Positions 43,553 to 58,900 of a stretch of DNA of 64,000 nucleotides are shown one piece after another. The translations under genes and the position numbers were made by a program. The notes under the pieces were generated by a model. That model was not told the DNA's origin, did no database searches, and was given only the letters and a program-made list of their open reading frames with translations. The stretch is from the NCBI GenBank assembly GCA_963693285.1, contig OY848917.1, forward strand, positions 15,810,192 to 15,874,191. The letters are read 5' to 3'. Every line of letters begins with the position of its first letter. Position 1 is the first letter of the stretch. The stretch is from Xestospongia muta. Lineage: Eukaryota > Porifera > Demospongiae > Haplosclerida > Petrosiidae.

Positions 43553-46500
43553 ATGGACCAGCAGGAATTGGTAAGCGGATCATAGTTCTATTGCTGTGTA
43601 TTACTGTGTCAAAGTATGAGTAGTAGATGGGTCATTGCATGGAGTGTGGTCCCTATGATATCATTGGATGCTTTTGTATTCTAATCATATTAATAGTTGT
43701 GTCTAACTGTCCAGTCTAGTCATTGTTCTACTAACTACATTAGAAGGGAGTATTCTTCAGTCTCATTAAGACCTTTAGTAGTTCCTGTTTTATAGGGTAA
43801 AATGATCTGTTACTAACAAACCTTTTTTAAAATTTTACTTGTTGCTCCATCTATTATAATAATTGGATTGGACTTCAGAATTTATGCTTTGAGTGAAAGA
43901 ATCCCATGCTAGGTGTTACTAAGCTTTTAAAACATATGATTCTTATTGATTATCTGCTTTGTAATACAACACTGTTATACTTCTGTGTATGGTACTTGTA
44001 TACTCTTATAACTTATGGTTATTACTCAAAATGGATACCTACAACTACATGTAAGGTTTGAAGGTTGTTAATGAAAATATTTGTTATATCATAGTTGATA
44101 ACTGGCCTATCAGACTGGCTATGTGACAATAGACATACAGTATTCTATTAGAAGACTGTGAAAATAGCAATAAACATACAACAGCTTAGAACAATTTAGA
44201 TTTACATTGTACATAGATTTAGCAGATTTTACTATAAACATGAATTTTCTATATAGCTAATAATGATTGCAATATTTCATTCTGTAATATGTATAATAAT
44301 TGTCCCAAGTGAGTCAAGTCTAAATATTCATATTGTAGTCTATATAAAGCCATCAATGTACTTAAACAAACAAACTTGGGGTTTATGAAATGTAATTCTT
44401 GCTATCTTTATTCCACCATGATTGAAGACATTCGTTTTGTGCCTGATCCATCTCAAACAATACATACACTGTGTATATATATTTGTGTATATATCTATAT
44501 CAATATCTATTTCTATATCTATATTTATCTATATCTATCTGTATCTATATCTTATCTATCTGTATCTATGTCTATATCTATTATCTATCTGTCTGTCTGT
44601 CTGTCTATGTCTATAAATATAGAATGATCAATACACACACTACTTTATTGACTATAAGTAACACAATAGCACTACAATAGTCAAACTGCTTTTGCTTTGT
44701 TATTTATTTTGAGCAATAACCCAAAGTATGTAGTTAAGGTATTATCTAGTTTTTTATCAGGTGTTAAAGTAAACTGTCACATGATTATTAACTTGTAAGT
44801 ACTATACATGTATAAAAGTAACATGAGTGAAGGCACATGATCTATGTGCTAGGCAGGAATTCACAGGTTGTAATTCATGAGACGTCATAGTACTATGGTG
44901 TTAATATTAGGGATGGATGTTAATTTATAAATCTGAGTTGATGATTATTGCATTATTGTCTTCCTATATAAATTTCATATATAGCTATGTGTATAAACCA
45001 TGCTTAATTAACTGAGCTACTATCTCTCTTTTATCAATTTTTTTATCTTTTTTGCTAAAGAAATTATTAATTGTGACACACAGAAAAGACTAATTTTGTC
45101 CCAATTATTGGAAGAAATATGTCATATTTGTGACCACTATATCCTGTTTTTTAGTTGTTTTGTTTCATTTATTGTTGTTTTAAGACACTAATTACTATCT
45201 TTTTACAGTTTGTAAAGTATATACATGATGCACATATCTATACTGCATAAGACATCAACCAGTTATAGAACATTATTTATATGGAATATCTGTAAAGTAA
45301 TTGTCACAAGTTTTTATACGTTAAATGATATAATGAGGTAATTGAATGATGTAAGTTAGCTTGCTTTTAGCCTGATATGTATCCCTGAGTCAAACAAGTT
45401 TTTGCACATTATTGAAGATGGTTCTCTTAATATAATACACAAAGTTTTCATTACTAAATGAATAGGTGTACTGTCCTACATTTTGTACAAATTTTTATCT
45501 GCAAGATATCATTGAAATAAATAAACTAAGAGGTTGCTGGAAATATTTGTTTTAAAGTCTCTTTAGGTTTATGGAAATGCTAGTTTACATTTAGTAATAC
45601 ATTTAGTGTTTTTGTTTTTGCAATAGAATAAAAGTCTAATTGAATTTACTAAGAAAGGAGATTTGTCAGGTGTAAAAGACATTCTTGATAGAGGAGCCAA
45701 TATAAATACTACAGATCATGTAAGTCTATTTCATTATTAAGATCTACAAATATGCTAAATATGATGAATATTGGAAATTAATAGAAGATACCAATCCCTT
45801 ATCACAATATTAGCAAAAAGTGTTATTTGTTTTTATAACATGTGTATTAGCCAGTTTTGCTACTTATTCTAATTGGAGACCATCAGATGTACTGACATCA
45901 CTTTTTCATAAATTTTTTGATAATCAGTTGAAATGCACACACCAAAATAGCAGTGATGGATATGAATGGAAGCATCATTTGTTTAGCTTTAAATTTTGTA
46001 TTTTAAATTGTTTAAAAATAGAATTTTTGCTATAGATAGGACAGCAATTGTCATGTAGACTACTTGAATTTGTATTTTACTGGCTACTAAATAAATATGT
46101 GAGATTATTTGTAGGTTTTGCGACAATGCTGAGAGCACAATTTCATCTGGTTATAAAACTAGAGAGTATTATTAAGAAGTCCCCAATTGAAAGCTGACCT
46201 TTTTTATTGTACAGACTATTATAGAGCTATAGTTTGTGAGATGCAATAATTGTCAGACAGAGATGATGTCAATTAGTCTTGTGAATAATATAATTAGAGA
46301 GCCATATGGAAAGACAAAGATGATCATAGCTGATATGCTAAGCACATAAAAAGCTTCATGTTACATTTTTATCAGATGGTGGTCTGTTTACTTAATAGTA
46401 TAGACCTAAATTGTAATAATTTTCAATTTGCATCTTGTTTATCAGTCCCTCATATTACATTGTATATACTTTAACCCATCTTACATGAATTAGTCTTTAA

Positions 46501-46791
46501 AAACTTATTTAAGTAATAAAGGCTTACTAGTATTAGATGTAGTCATGTCCTACATATACAACAATACTTACATGTAGACAATATATGTACGTAATATGTT
46601 ATAATGTTAATGACAAAATACAGAAATATAAGAAATATAGAGTGTTAGGAGTTTCACTTTACAGTTGATTGTTTGTGTGTTTTCTCTAATAGAGTGGATG
46701 GGCAGCTCTTCATTATGCAAGTTCTAGAGGACATAGTGACATCGTTGAACTATTACTCAACCATAATGTTGATATCAATGTTGTTACTAAG
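43553..46791 (+). CDS. Ankyrin-repeat protein, first three coding exons (3' incomplete)
   Basis: ATG at 43553 in good context (TATCATGG). Exon 43553-43570 (MDQQEL|GTAAGC); exon 45627-45719, 31 codons (NKSLIEFTKKGDLSGVKDIL ... GANINTTDH|GTAAGT); exon 46693-46791, exactly 33 codons (SGWAALHYASSRGHSDIVEL L-LNHNVDINVVTK|GTAATT). All junctions are phase 0. Exon 3 is a complete ankyrin repeat (xGWAALHYASSRGHxxIVELLL), and exon 2 supplies the preceding, capping-type repeat. Ankyrin repeats bind proteins, and one-repeat-per-exon arrays are usually long, so more exons are expected beyond the satellite or outside the window. Introns here are about 2.06 kb and 0.97 kb, much longer than in the neighbouring genes. 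No catalytic or death domain is visible in this part. Confidence 0.75.
43571..45626 (+). other. Intron 1 of the ankyrin gene with TATC microsatellite
   Basis: No exon was supported between the splice sites. A degenerate TATATC/TATCTG/GTCT microsatellite occupies about 44475-44617. Confidence 0.6.
45720..46692 (+). other. Intron 2 of the ankyrin gene
   Basis: Intron from GTAAGT to TCTAATAG. No further exon, repeat array or transposon was recognised in it. Confidence 0.55.
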
Positions 46792-46989
46792 GTAATTGAG
46801 ATGATAAGAATGAACTGTTTTGTTAAAGTTGTGTAAGTGGATAATAACTATTAGAGGAGACATAACATAGATATGGTAATGATATAAGACTACTTTACCT
46901 AATTCTAAGAAGTATATAAAGCAGGTGGCAGAACCAGTATAAGGGCAGCACAATGTTTTTCTTCATTCTTGTTATTGTTCTGTTTGTGC

Positions 46990-49900
46990 CAACATAATTA
47001 CACAACTAGAAGCTGTTATTACTTGTCATTTAACTGTGTCCTTTACAATATGATAGAATGTAATTTTGATGCAATGTAGTATGAATTCTAAATATATTTA
47101 ATGTGTTGTTGTGATCTTGTTTACTTTATTGTTTTGTTTTTCACATTTATGTTGGTGTGATTACTTGTCATCTGAATGTGTTATTTAAAATATAAAAGTG
47201 GGTAAGTGTGATATAATGTAGTATGAATTCTAAATCTTTTGAATTGAATGTTGTTATTTTATTTACCCTATTGTTTGTATTAATGTTAATGGTTTTAATG
47301 CCTTGCATGGGAAGGTTGTCAGGTTGTACTATAATTTATCTCTCAGTAATAAGACTTAAAGCTTCTAGCTAGGTTCTCCTTTTTAGGTATATTTTGAGCA
47401 TTTTATAGCTATAGCCTAGTATGAATTTTGAGCATACTGAATGGATTTTGTTTACAGTATTGCTTTTTGTTAGCTCATTAAATGTTGGTGTTATTACTTG
47501 TCATCTAACAGTGTCCTTTAAAATATAATAGGATGTAATTTTGATATAATGTGGCATGAATTCTAAATATATTTAATGTGTTGTTGTGATTTTGTTTACT
47601 TTATTGTTTTGTTTTTCACATTTATGTTGGTGTGGTTACTTGTCATCTGAATGTGTTGTTTAAAATATAATAGCGGGTAAGTGTGATATAATGTAGTATG
47701 AATTCTAAATCTTTTGAATTGAATGTTGTTATTTCATTTACTGAATGGATTTTGTTTACAGTATTGCTTTTTGTTAGCTCATTAAATGTTGGTGTTATTA
47801 CTTGTCATCTAACTGTGTCCTTTACAATATAATAGGATGTAATTTTGATACAATGTAGTATGAATTCTACGTATATTGAATGTGTTGTTGTGATTTTGTT
47901 TACTTTATTGTTTTGTTTTTCACATTTATGTTGGTGTGATTACTTGTCATCTGAATGTGTTGTTTAAAATATAATAGCGGGTAAGTGTGATATAATGTAG
48001 TATGAATTCTAAGTCTTTTGAATTGAATGTTGTTATTTTATTTACCCTATAGTTTGTATTAATGTTAATGGTTTTAATGCCTTGCATGGGAAGGTCGTCA
48101 GGCTGTACTATAATATATCTCTCAGTAATAAGACTTGGAGCTTCTTGCTAGGTTTTTCTTTTTAGGTATATTTTGAGCATTTTATAGCTATAACCTAGTA
48201 TGAATTTTGAACATACTGAATGGATTTTGTTTACAGTATTGCTTTTTGTTAGCACATTTATGTTGCTGTTATTACTTGTCATTTAACTGTGTCCTTTACA
48301 ATATAATAGGATGTAATTTTGATGCCATGTAGTATTAATTCTAAATATATTTAATGTGTTGTTGTGATCTTGTTTACTTTATTGTTTTGTTTTTCACATT
48401 TATGTTGGTGTGATTACTTGTCATCTGAATGTGTTGTTTAAAATATAATAGTTGGTAAGTGTGATATAATGTAGTATGAATTCTAAAACTTTTGAATTGA
48501 ATGTTGTTATTTCATTTACCCTATTGTTTGTATTAATGTTAATGGTTTTAATGCCTTGCATGGGAAGGTTGTCAGGCTGTACTATAATTTATCACTTAGT
48601 AATAAGACTTAAAGCTTCTTGCTAGGTTTTCCTTTTTAGGTATATTTTGAGCATTTTATAGCTATAGCCTAGTATGAATTTTGAGCATACTAAATGTGTT
48701 GTTGTGATTTTGTTTACAGTATTGCTTTTTGTTAGCACATTTATGTTGCTGTTATTACTTATCATCTAACTGTGTCCTTTAGAATATAATAGGATGTAAT
48801 TTTGATACAATGTAGTATGAATTCTACGTATATTGAATGTGTTGTTGTGATTTTGTTTACTTTATTGTTTTGTTTTTCACATTTATGTTGGTGTGATTAC
48901 TTGTCATCTAAATGAGTTGTTTAAAATATAATAGGAGGTAAGTGTGATATAATGTAGTATGAATTCTAAATCTTTTGAATTGAATGTTGTTATTTTATTT
49001 ACCCTATCGTTTGTATTAACAATAATGGTTTTAATGCCTTGCATGGGAAGGTTGTCAGGCTGTACTATAATTTATCTCTCAGTAATAAGACTTGAAACTT
49101 CTAGCTAGGTTCTCCTTTTTAGGTATATTTTGAGCATTTTATAGCTATAGCCTAGTATGAATTTCGAGCATACTGAATGGATTTTGTTTACAGTATTGCT
49201 TTTTGTTAGCTCATTAAATGTTGGTGTTATTACTTGTCATCTAACAGTGTCCTTTACAATATAATAGGATGTAATTTTGATATAATGTAATATGAATTCT
49301 AAATATATTTAATGTGTTGTTATGATTTTGTTTACTTTATTGTTTTGTTTTTCACATTTATGTTGGTGTGATTACTTGTCATCTGAATGTGTTGTTTAAA
49401 ATATAATAGTTGGTAAGTGTGATATAATGTAGTATGAATTCTAAAACTTTTGAATTGAATGTTGTTATTTCATTTACCCTATTGTTTGTATTAATGTTAA
49501 TGGTTTTAATATCTTGCATGGGAAGGTTGTCAGGCTGTACTATAATTTATCACTTAGTAATAAGACTTAAAGCTTCTTGCTAGGTTTCCTTTTTAGGTAT
49601 ATTTTGAGCATTTTATAGCTATAGCCTAGTATGAATTTTGAGCATACTAAATGTGTTGTTGAGATTTTGTTTACAGTATTGCTTTTTGTTAGTACATTTA
49701 TGTTGCTGTTATTACTTATCATCTAACTGTGTCCTTTAGAATATAATAGGATGTAATTTTGATACAATGTAGTATGAATTCTACGTATATTGAATGTGTT
49801 GTTGTGATTTTGTTTACTTTATTGTTTTGTTTTTCACATTTATGTTGGTGTGATTACTTGTCATCTAAATGTGTTGTTTAAAATATAATAGGAGGTAAGT

Positions 49901-52900
49901 GTGATATAATGTAGTATGAATTCTAAACCTTTTGAATTGAATGTTGTTATTTTATTTACCCTATCGTTTGTATTAACAATAATGGTTTTAATGCCTTGCA
50001 TGGGAAGGTTGTCAGGCTGTACTGTAATTTATCTCTCAGTAATAAGACTTGAAACTTCTAGCTAGGTTCTCCTTTTTAGGTATATTTTGAGCATTTTATA
50101 GCTATAGCCTAGTATGAATTTCGAGCATACTGAATAGATTTTGTTTACAGTATTGCTTTTTGTTAGCTCATTAAATGTTGGTGTTATTACTTGTCATCTA
50201 ACAGTGTCCTTTACAATATAATAGGATGTAATTTTGATATAATGTAATATGAATTCTAAATAAGTTTAATGTGTTGTTATGATTTTGTTTACTTTATTGT
50301 TTTGTTTTTCACATTTATGTTGCTGTGATTACTTATCATCTGAATGTGTTGATTAAAATATAATAGGAGGTAAGTGTGATATAATGTAGTATGAATTTTA
50401 AGTATTTGAATTGAATGTTGTTATTTCATTTACCCTATTGTTTGTATTAATGTTAATGGTTTTAATGCCTTGCATGGGAAGGTTGTCAGGCTGTACTATA
50501 ATTTATCACTTAGTAATAAGACTTAAAGCTTCTTGCTAGGTTTTCCTTTTTAGGTATATTTTGAGCATTTTATATCTATAGCCTAGTATGAATTTTGAGC
50601 ATACTAAATGTGTTGTTGTGATTTTGTTTACAGTATTGCTTTTTGTTAGCACATTTATGTTGCTGTTATTACTTATCATCTAACTGTGTCCTTTAGAATA
50701 TAATAGGATGTAATTTTGATACAATGTAGTATGAATTCTACCTATATTGAATGTGTTGTTGTGATTTTGTTTACTTTATTGTTTTGTTTTTCACATTTAT
50801 GTTGGTGTGATTACTTGTCATCTAAATGTGTTCTTTAAAATATAATAGGAGGTAAGTGTGATATAATGTAGTATGAATTCTAAAACCTTTTGAATTGAAT
50901 GTTGTTATTTTATTTACCCTATCGTTTGTATTAACAATAATGGTTTTAATGCCTTGCATGGGAAGGTTGTCAGGCTGTACTATAATTTATCTCTCAGTAA
51001 TAAGACTTGAAACTTCTAGCTAGGTTCTCCTTTTTAGGTATATTTTGAGCATTTTATAGCTATAGCCTAGTATGAATTTCGAGCATACTGAATGGATTTT
51101 GTTTACAGTATTGCTTTTTGTTAGCTCATTAAATGTTGCTGTTAATACTTGTCATCTAACTGTGTCCTTTACAATATAATAGGATGTAATTTTGATATAA
51201 TGTAGTATGAATCTAAATATATTGAATGTGTTGTTGTGATTTTGTTAACTTTATTGTTTTGTTTTTCACATTTATGTTGGTGTGATTACTTATCATCTGA
51301 ATGTGTTGATTAAAATATAATAGGAGGTAAGTGTGATATAATGTAGTATGAATTTTAAGTATTTGAATTGAATGTTGTTATTTTATTTACCCTATTGTTT
51401 GTATTAATGTTAATGGTTTTAATGCCTTTCATGGGAAGGTTGTCAGGCTGTACTAAAATTTATCTCTCAGTAATAAGACTTGAAACTTCTAGCTAGGTTC
51501 TCCTTTTTAGGTATATTTTGAGCATTTTATAGCTATAGCCTAGTATGAATTTTGAGCATACTGAATGGATTTTGTTTACAGTATTGCTTTTTGTTAGCTC
51601 ATTAAATGTTGCTGTTAATACTTGTCATCTAACTGTGTCCTTTACAATATAATAGGATGTAATTTTGATATAATGTAGTATGAATCTAAATATATTTAAT
51701 GTGTTGTTGTGATTTTGTTAACTTTATTGTTTTGTTTTTCACATTTATGTTGCTGTGATTACTTGTCATCTGAATGTGTTGTTTAAAATATAATAGCGGG
51801 TAAGTGTGATATAATGTAATATGAATTCTAAATCTTTTGAATTGAATGTTGTTATTTTATTTACCCTATTGTTTGTATTAACAATAATGGTTCTAATGCC
51901 TTTCATGGGAAGGTTGTCAGGCTGTACTATAATTTATCTCTCAGTAATAAGACTTGAAGCTTCTAGCTAGGTTCTCCTTTTTAGGTATATTTTGAGCATT
52001 TTATAGCTATAGCCTAGTATGAATTTTGAGCATACTGAATGGATTTTGTTTACAGTATTGCTTTTTGTTAGCTCATTAAATGTTGGTGTTATTACTTGTC
52101 ATCTAACAGTGTCCTTTACAATATAATAGGATGTAATTTTGATATAATGTAGTATGAATTCTAAATATATTTAATGTGTTGTTATGATTTTGTTTACTTT
52201 ATTGTTTTGTTTTTCACATTTATGTTGGTGTGATTACTTGTCATCTGAATGTGTTGTTTAAAATATAATAGGAGGTAAGTGTGATATATTGTAGTATGAA
52301 TTCTAAATCTTTTGAATTGAATGTTGTTATTTTATTTACCCTATAGTTTGTATTAATGTTATTGGTTTTAATGCCTTGCATGGGAATGTTGTCAGGCTGT
52401 ACTATAATTTATCACTTAGTAATAAGACTTAAAGCTTCTTGTTAGGTTTTTCTTTTTAGGTATATTTTAAGCATTTTATAGCTATAACCTAGTATGAATT
52501 TTGAGCATACTGAATGGATTTTGTTTACAGTATTGCTTTTTGTTAGCACATTTATGTTGCTATTATTACTTATCATCTAACTGTGTCCTTTACAATATAA
52601 TAGGATGTAATTTTGATACAATGTAGTATGAATTCTAAGTATATTGAATGTGTAGTTGTGCTTTTGTTTACTTTATTGTTTTGTTTTTCACATTTATGTT
52701 GGTGTGATTACTTGTCATCTGAATGTGTTCATTAAAATATAATAGTTGGTAAGTGTGATATAATGTAGTATGAATTTTAAGTATTTGAATTGAATGTTGT
52801 TATTTTATTTACCCTATTGTTTGTATTAATGTTAATGGTTTTAATGCCTTGCATGGGAAGGTTGTCAGGCTGTACTAAAATTTATCTCTCAGTAATAAGA

Positions 52901-55900
52901 CTTGAAAGTTCTAGCTAGGTTCTCCTTTTTAGGTATATTTTGAGCCTTTTATGGCTATAGCCTAGTATGAATTTTGAGCATACTGAATGGATTTTGTTTA
53001 CAGTATTGCTTTTTGTTAGCTCATTAAATGTTGCTGTTAATACTTGTCATCTAACTGTGTCCTTTACAATATAATAGGATGTAATTTTGATATAATGTAG
53101 TATGAATTCTAAATATATTTAATGTGTTGTTGTGATTTTGTTAACTTTATTGTTTTGTTTTTCACATTTATGTTGCTGTGATTACTTGTCATCTGAATGT
53201 GTTGTTTAAAATATAATAGCGGGTAAGTGTGATATAATGTAATATGAATTCTAAATCTTTTGAATTGAATGTTGTTATTTTATTTACCCTATTGTTTGTA
53301 TTAACAATAATGGTTCTAATGCCTTTCATGGGAAGGTTGTCAGGCTGTACTATAATTTATCTCTCAGTAATAAGACTTGAAGCTTCTAGCTAGGTTTTCC
53401 TTTTTAGGTATATTTTGAGCATTTTATAGCTATAGCCTAGTATGAATTTTGAGCATACTGAATGGATTTTGTTTACAGTATTGCTTTTTGTTAGCTCATT
53501 AAATGTTGGTGTTATTACTTGTCATCTAACAGTGTCCTTTACAATATAATAGGATGTAATTTTGATATAATGTAGTATGAATTCTAAATATATTTAATGT
53601 GTTGTTGTGATTTTGTTTACTTTATTGTTTTGTTTTTCACATTTATGTTGGTGTGATTACTTGTCATCTGAATGTGTTGTTTAAAATATTATAGCGGGTA
53701 AGTGTGATATAATATAGTATGAATTCTAAGTCTTTTGAATTGACTGTTGTTATTTTATTTACCCTATTGTTTGTAATAATGTTAATGGTTTTAATGCCTT
53801 GCATGGGAAGGTTGTCAGGCTGTACTATAATTTATCTCTCAATAATAAGACTTGACGCTTCTTGCTAGGTTTTCCTTTTTAGGTATATTTTGAGCATTTT
53901 ATAGCTATAGCCTAGTATGAATTTTGAGCATATTGAATAGATATTGTTTTCAGTATTGCTTTTTATTAGCACATTGCTGTTATTACTTATCATCTAACTG
54001 TGTCCTTTACAATATAATAGGACGTAATTTTGATACAATCTAGTATGAATTCTAGGTATATTGAATATGTTGTTGTGATTTTGTTTACTTTATTGTTTAT
54101 TTTGACATTTATGTTGCTGTGATTACTTGTCATCTGAATGTGTTTTTTAAAATATAATAGTGGGTAAGTGTGATATAATGTAGTATGAATTCTAAGTCTT
54201 TTGCATTGAATGTTGTTATTTTATTTACCCTATTGTTTGTATTAAAGTTAATGGTTTTATTGCCTTGCATGGGAAGGTTGTCAGGCTGTACTATAATTTA
54301 TCTCTCAGTAATAAGACTTGAAGCTTCTTGCTAGGTTTTTCTTTTTAAGTATATTTTAAGCATTTTATAGCTATAGCCTTGTATGAATTTTGAGCATACT
54401 GAATGAATTATGTTTACAGTATTTCTTTTTGTTAGCATATTTATGTTGCTGTTATTACTTGTCATCTAACTGTGTCCTTTACAATATAATAGGATGTAAT
54501 TTTGATACAATGTAGTATGAATTCTAAGTATATTGAATGTGTTGTTGTGATTTTGTTTACTTTATTGTTTTGTTTTTCACATTTATGTTGGTGTGATTAC
54601 TTGTCATCTGAATGTGTTGTTTAAAATATAATAGGAGGTAAGTGTGATATAATGTAGTATGAATTCTAAATCTTTTGAATTGAATGTTGTTATTTTATTT
54701 ACCCTATCGTTTGTATTAACAATAATGGTTTTAATGCCTTGCATGGGAAGGTTGTCAGGCTGTACTATAATTTATCTCTCAGTAATAAGACTTGAAGTTT
54801 CTAGCTAGGTTTTCCTTTTTAGGTATATTTTGAGCATTTTATAGCTATAGCCTAGTATGAATTTCGAGCATACTGAATGGATTTTGTTTACAGTATTGCT
54901 TTTTGTTAGCTCATTAAATGTTGGTGTTATTACTTGTCATCTAACAGTGTCCTTTACAATATAATAGGATGTAATTTTGATATAATGTAGTATGAATTCT
55001 AAATATATTTAATGTGTTGTTGTGATTTTGTTTACTTTATTGTTTTGTTTTTCACATTTATGTTGGTGTGATTACTTGTCATCTGAATGTGTTGTTTAAA
55101 ATATAATAGTGGGTAAGTGTGATATAATGTAGTATGAATTCTAAATCTTTTGAATTGAATGTTGTTATTTTATTTACCCTATTGTTTGTATTAATGTTAA
55201 TGGTTTTAATGCCTTGCATGGGAAGGTTGTCAGGCTGTACTAAAATTTATCTCTCAGTAATAAGACTTGAAACTTCTAGCTAGGTTTTCCTTTTTAGGTA
55301 TATTTTGAGCATTTTATAGCTATAGCCTAGTATGAATTTTGAGCATACTGAATGGATTTTGTTTACAGTATTGCTTTTTGTTAGCTTATTAAATGTTGGT
55401 GTTATTACTTGTCATCTAACAGTGTCCTTTACAATATAATAGGATGTAATTTTGATATAATGTAGTATGAATTCTAAATATATTTAATGTGTTGTTGTGA
55501 TTTTGTTTACTTTATTGTTTTGTTTTTCACATTTATGTTGGTGTGATTACTTGTCATCTGAATGTGTTGTTTAAAATATAATAGCGGGTAAGTGTGATAT
55601 AATGTAATATGAATTCTAAATCTTTTGAATTGAATGTTGTTATTTTATTTACCCTATTGTTTGTATTAAAAATAATGGTTCTAATGCCTTTCAAGGGAAG
55701 GTTTTCAGGCTGTACTATAATTTATCTCTCAGTAATAAGACTTGAAGCTTCTAGCTAGGTTTTCCTTTTTAGGTATATTTTAAGCATTTTATAGCTATAG
55801 CCTAGTATGAATTTTGAGCATACTGAATGGATTTTGTTTACAGTATTGCTTTTTGTTAGCTCATTAAATGTTGGTGTTATTACTTGTCATCTAACAGTGT

Positions 55901-58900
55901 CCTTTACAATATAATAGGATGTAATTTTGATATAATGTAGTATGAATTCTAAATATATTTAATGTGTTGTTGTGATTTTGTTTACTTTATTGTTTTGTTT
56001 TTCACATTTATGTTGGTGTGATTACTTGTCATCTGAATGTGTTGTTTAAAATATAATAGGAGGTAAGTGTGATATATTGTAGTATGAATTCTAAATCTTT
56101 TGAATTGAATGTTGTTATTTTATTTACCCTATAGTTTGTATTAATGTTATTGGTTTTAATGCCTTGCATGGGAAGGTTGTCAGGCTGTACTATAATTTTT
56201 CACTTAGTAATAAGACTTAAAGCTCTTTGTTAGGTTTTTCTTTTTAGGTATCTTTTAAACATTTTATAGCTATAGCCTAGTATGAATTTTGAGCATACTG
56301 AATGGATTTTGTTTACAGTATTGCTTTTTGTTAGCACATTTATGTTGCTATTATTACTTATCATCTAACTGTGTCCTTTACAATATAATAGGATGTAATT
56401 TTGATACAATGTAGTATGAATTCTAAGTATATTGAATGTGTAGTTGTGCTTTTGTTTACTTTATTGTTTTGTTTTTCACATTTATGTTGGTGTGATTACT
56501 TGTCATCTGAATGTGTTGATTAAAATATAATAGGAGGTAAGTGTGATATAATGTAGTATGAATTTTAAGTATTTGAATTGAATGTTGTTATTTTATTTAC
56601 CCTATTGTTTGTATTAATGTTAATGTTTTTAATGCCTTGCATGGGAAGGTTGTCAGGCTGTACTAAAATTTATCTCTCAGTAATAAGACTTGAAAATTCT
56701 AGCTAGGTTCTCCTTTTTAGGTATATTTTGAACATTTTATAGCTATAGCCTAGTATGAATTTTGAGCATACTGAATGGATTTTGTTTACAGTATTGCTTT
56801 TTGTTAGCTCATTAAATGTTGCTGTTAATACTTGTCATCTAACTGTGTCCTTTAAAATATAATAGGATGTAATTTTGATACAATGTAGTATGAATTCTAC
56901 GTATATTGAATGTGTTGTTGTGATTTTGTTTACTTTATTGTTTTGTTTTTCACATTTATGTTGGTGTGATTACTTGTCATCTGAATGTGTTGTTTACAAT
57001 ATAATAGCGGGTAAGTGTGATATAATGTAGTATGAATTCTAAATCTTTTGAATTGAATGTTGTTATTTTATTTACCCTATCGTTTGTATTAACAATAATG
57101 GTTTTAATGCCTTGCATGGGAAGGTTGTCAGGCTGTACTATAATTTATCTCTCAGTAATAAGACTTGAAGTTTCTAGCTAGGTTCTCCTTTTTAGGTATA
57201 TTTTGAGCATTTTATAGCTATAGCCTAGTATGAATTTTGAGCATACTGAATGGATTTTGTTTACAGTATTGCTTTTTGTTAGCTCATTAAATGTTGGTGT
57301 TATTACTTGTCATCTAACAGTGTCCTTTACAATATAATAGGATGTAATTTTGATATAATGTAGTATGAATTCTAAATATATTTAATGTGTTGTTATGATT
57401 TTGTTTACTTTATTGTTTTGTTTTTCACATTTATGTTGGTGTGATTACTTGTCATCTGAATGTGTTGTTTAAAATATAATAGCAGGTAAATGTGATATAA
57501 TGTAGTATGAATTCTAAATCTTTTGAATTGAATGTTGTTATTTTATTTACCCTATTGTTTGTATTAATGTTAATGGTTTTAATGCCTTGCATAGGAAGGT
57601 TGTCAGGCTGTACTAAAATTTATCTCTCAGTAATAAGACTTGAAACTTCTAGCTAGGTTCTCCTTTTTAGGTATATTTTGAGCATTTTATAGCTATTGCC
57701 TAGTATGCATTTTGAGCATACTGAATGGATTTTGTTTACAATATTGCTTTTTGTTAGCTCATTAAATGTTGGTGTTATTACTTGTCATCTAACTGTGTCC
57801 TTTACAATATAATAGGATGTAATTTTGATATAATGTAGTATGAATTCTAAATATATTTAATGTGTTGTTGTTATTTTGTTTACTTTATTGTTTTGTTTTT
57901 CACATTTATGTTGGTGTGATTACTTATCATCTGAATGTGTTGTTTAAAATATAATAGCGGGTAAGTGTGATATAATGTGTATGAATTCTAAATCTTTTGA
58001 ATTGAATGTTGTTATTTTATTTACCCTATTGTTTGTATTAACAATAATGGTTTTAATGCCTTGCATGGGAAGGTTGTCAGGCTGTACTAAAATTTATTTC
58101 TCAGTAATAAGACTTGAAACTTCTAGCTAGGTTTTCCTTTTTAGGTATATTTTGAGCATTTTATAGCTATAGCCTAGTATGAATTTTGAGCATACTGAAT
58201 GGATTTTGTTTACAGTATTGCTTTTTGTTAGCTCATTAAATGTTGGTGTTATTACTTGTCATCTAACAGTGTCCTTTACAATATAATAGGATGTAATTTT
58301 GATATAATGTAGTATGAATTCTAAATATATTTAATGTGTTGTTATGATTTTGTTTACTTTATTGTTTTTTTTTTCACATTTATGTTGGTGTGATTACTTG
58401 TCATCTGAATGTGTTGTTTAAAATATAATAGGAGGTAAGTGTGATATAATGTAGTGTGAATTTTAAGTATTTAAATTGAATGTTGTTATTTTATTTACCC
58501 TATTGTTTGTATTAACAATAATGGTTTTAATGCCTTGCATGGGAAGGTTGTCAGGCTGTACTATAATTTATCTCTCAGTAATAAGACTTGAAGCTTCTAG
58601 CTAGTTTTTCCTTTTTGGGTATATTTTGAGCATTTTATAGCTATAGCCTAGTATGAATTTTGAGCATACTGAATGGATTTTGTTTACAGTATTGCTTTTT
58701 GTTAGCTCATTAAATGTTGGTGTTATTACTTGTCATCTAACTGTGTCCTTTACAATATAATAGGATGTAATTTTGATATAATGTAGTATGAATTCTAAAT
58801 ATATTTAATGTGTTGTTGTGATTTTGTTTACTTTATTGTTTTGTTTTTCACATTTATGTTGCTGTGATTACTTGTCATCTGAATGTGTTGTTTAAAATAT

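Noticed and set aside
44376..44680. Overlapping Tyr/Ile/Ser-rich frames
   Set aside because: All three frames come from the TATC-type microsatellite in the ankyrin intron.
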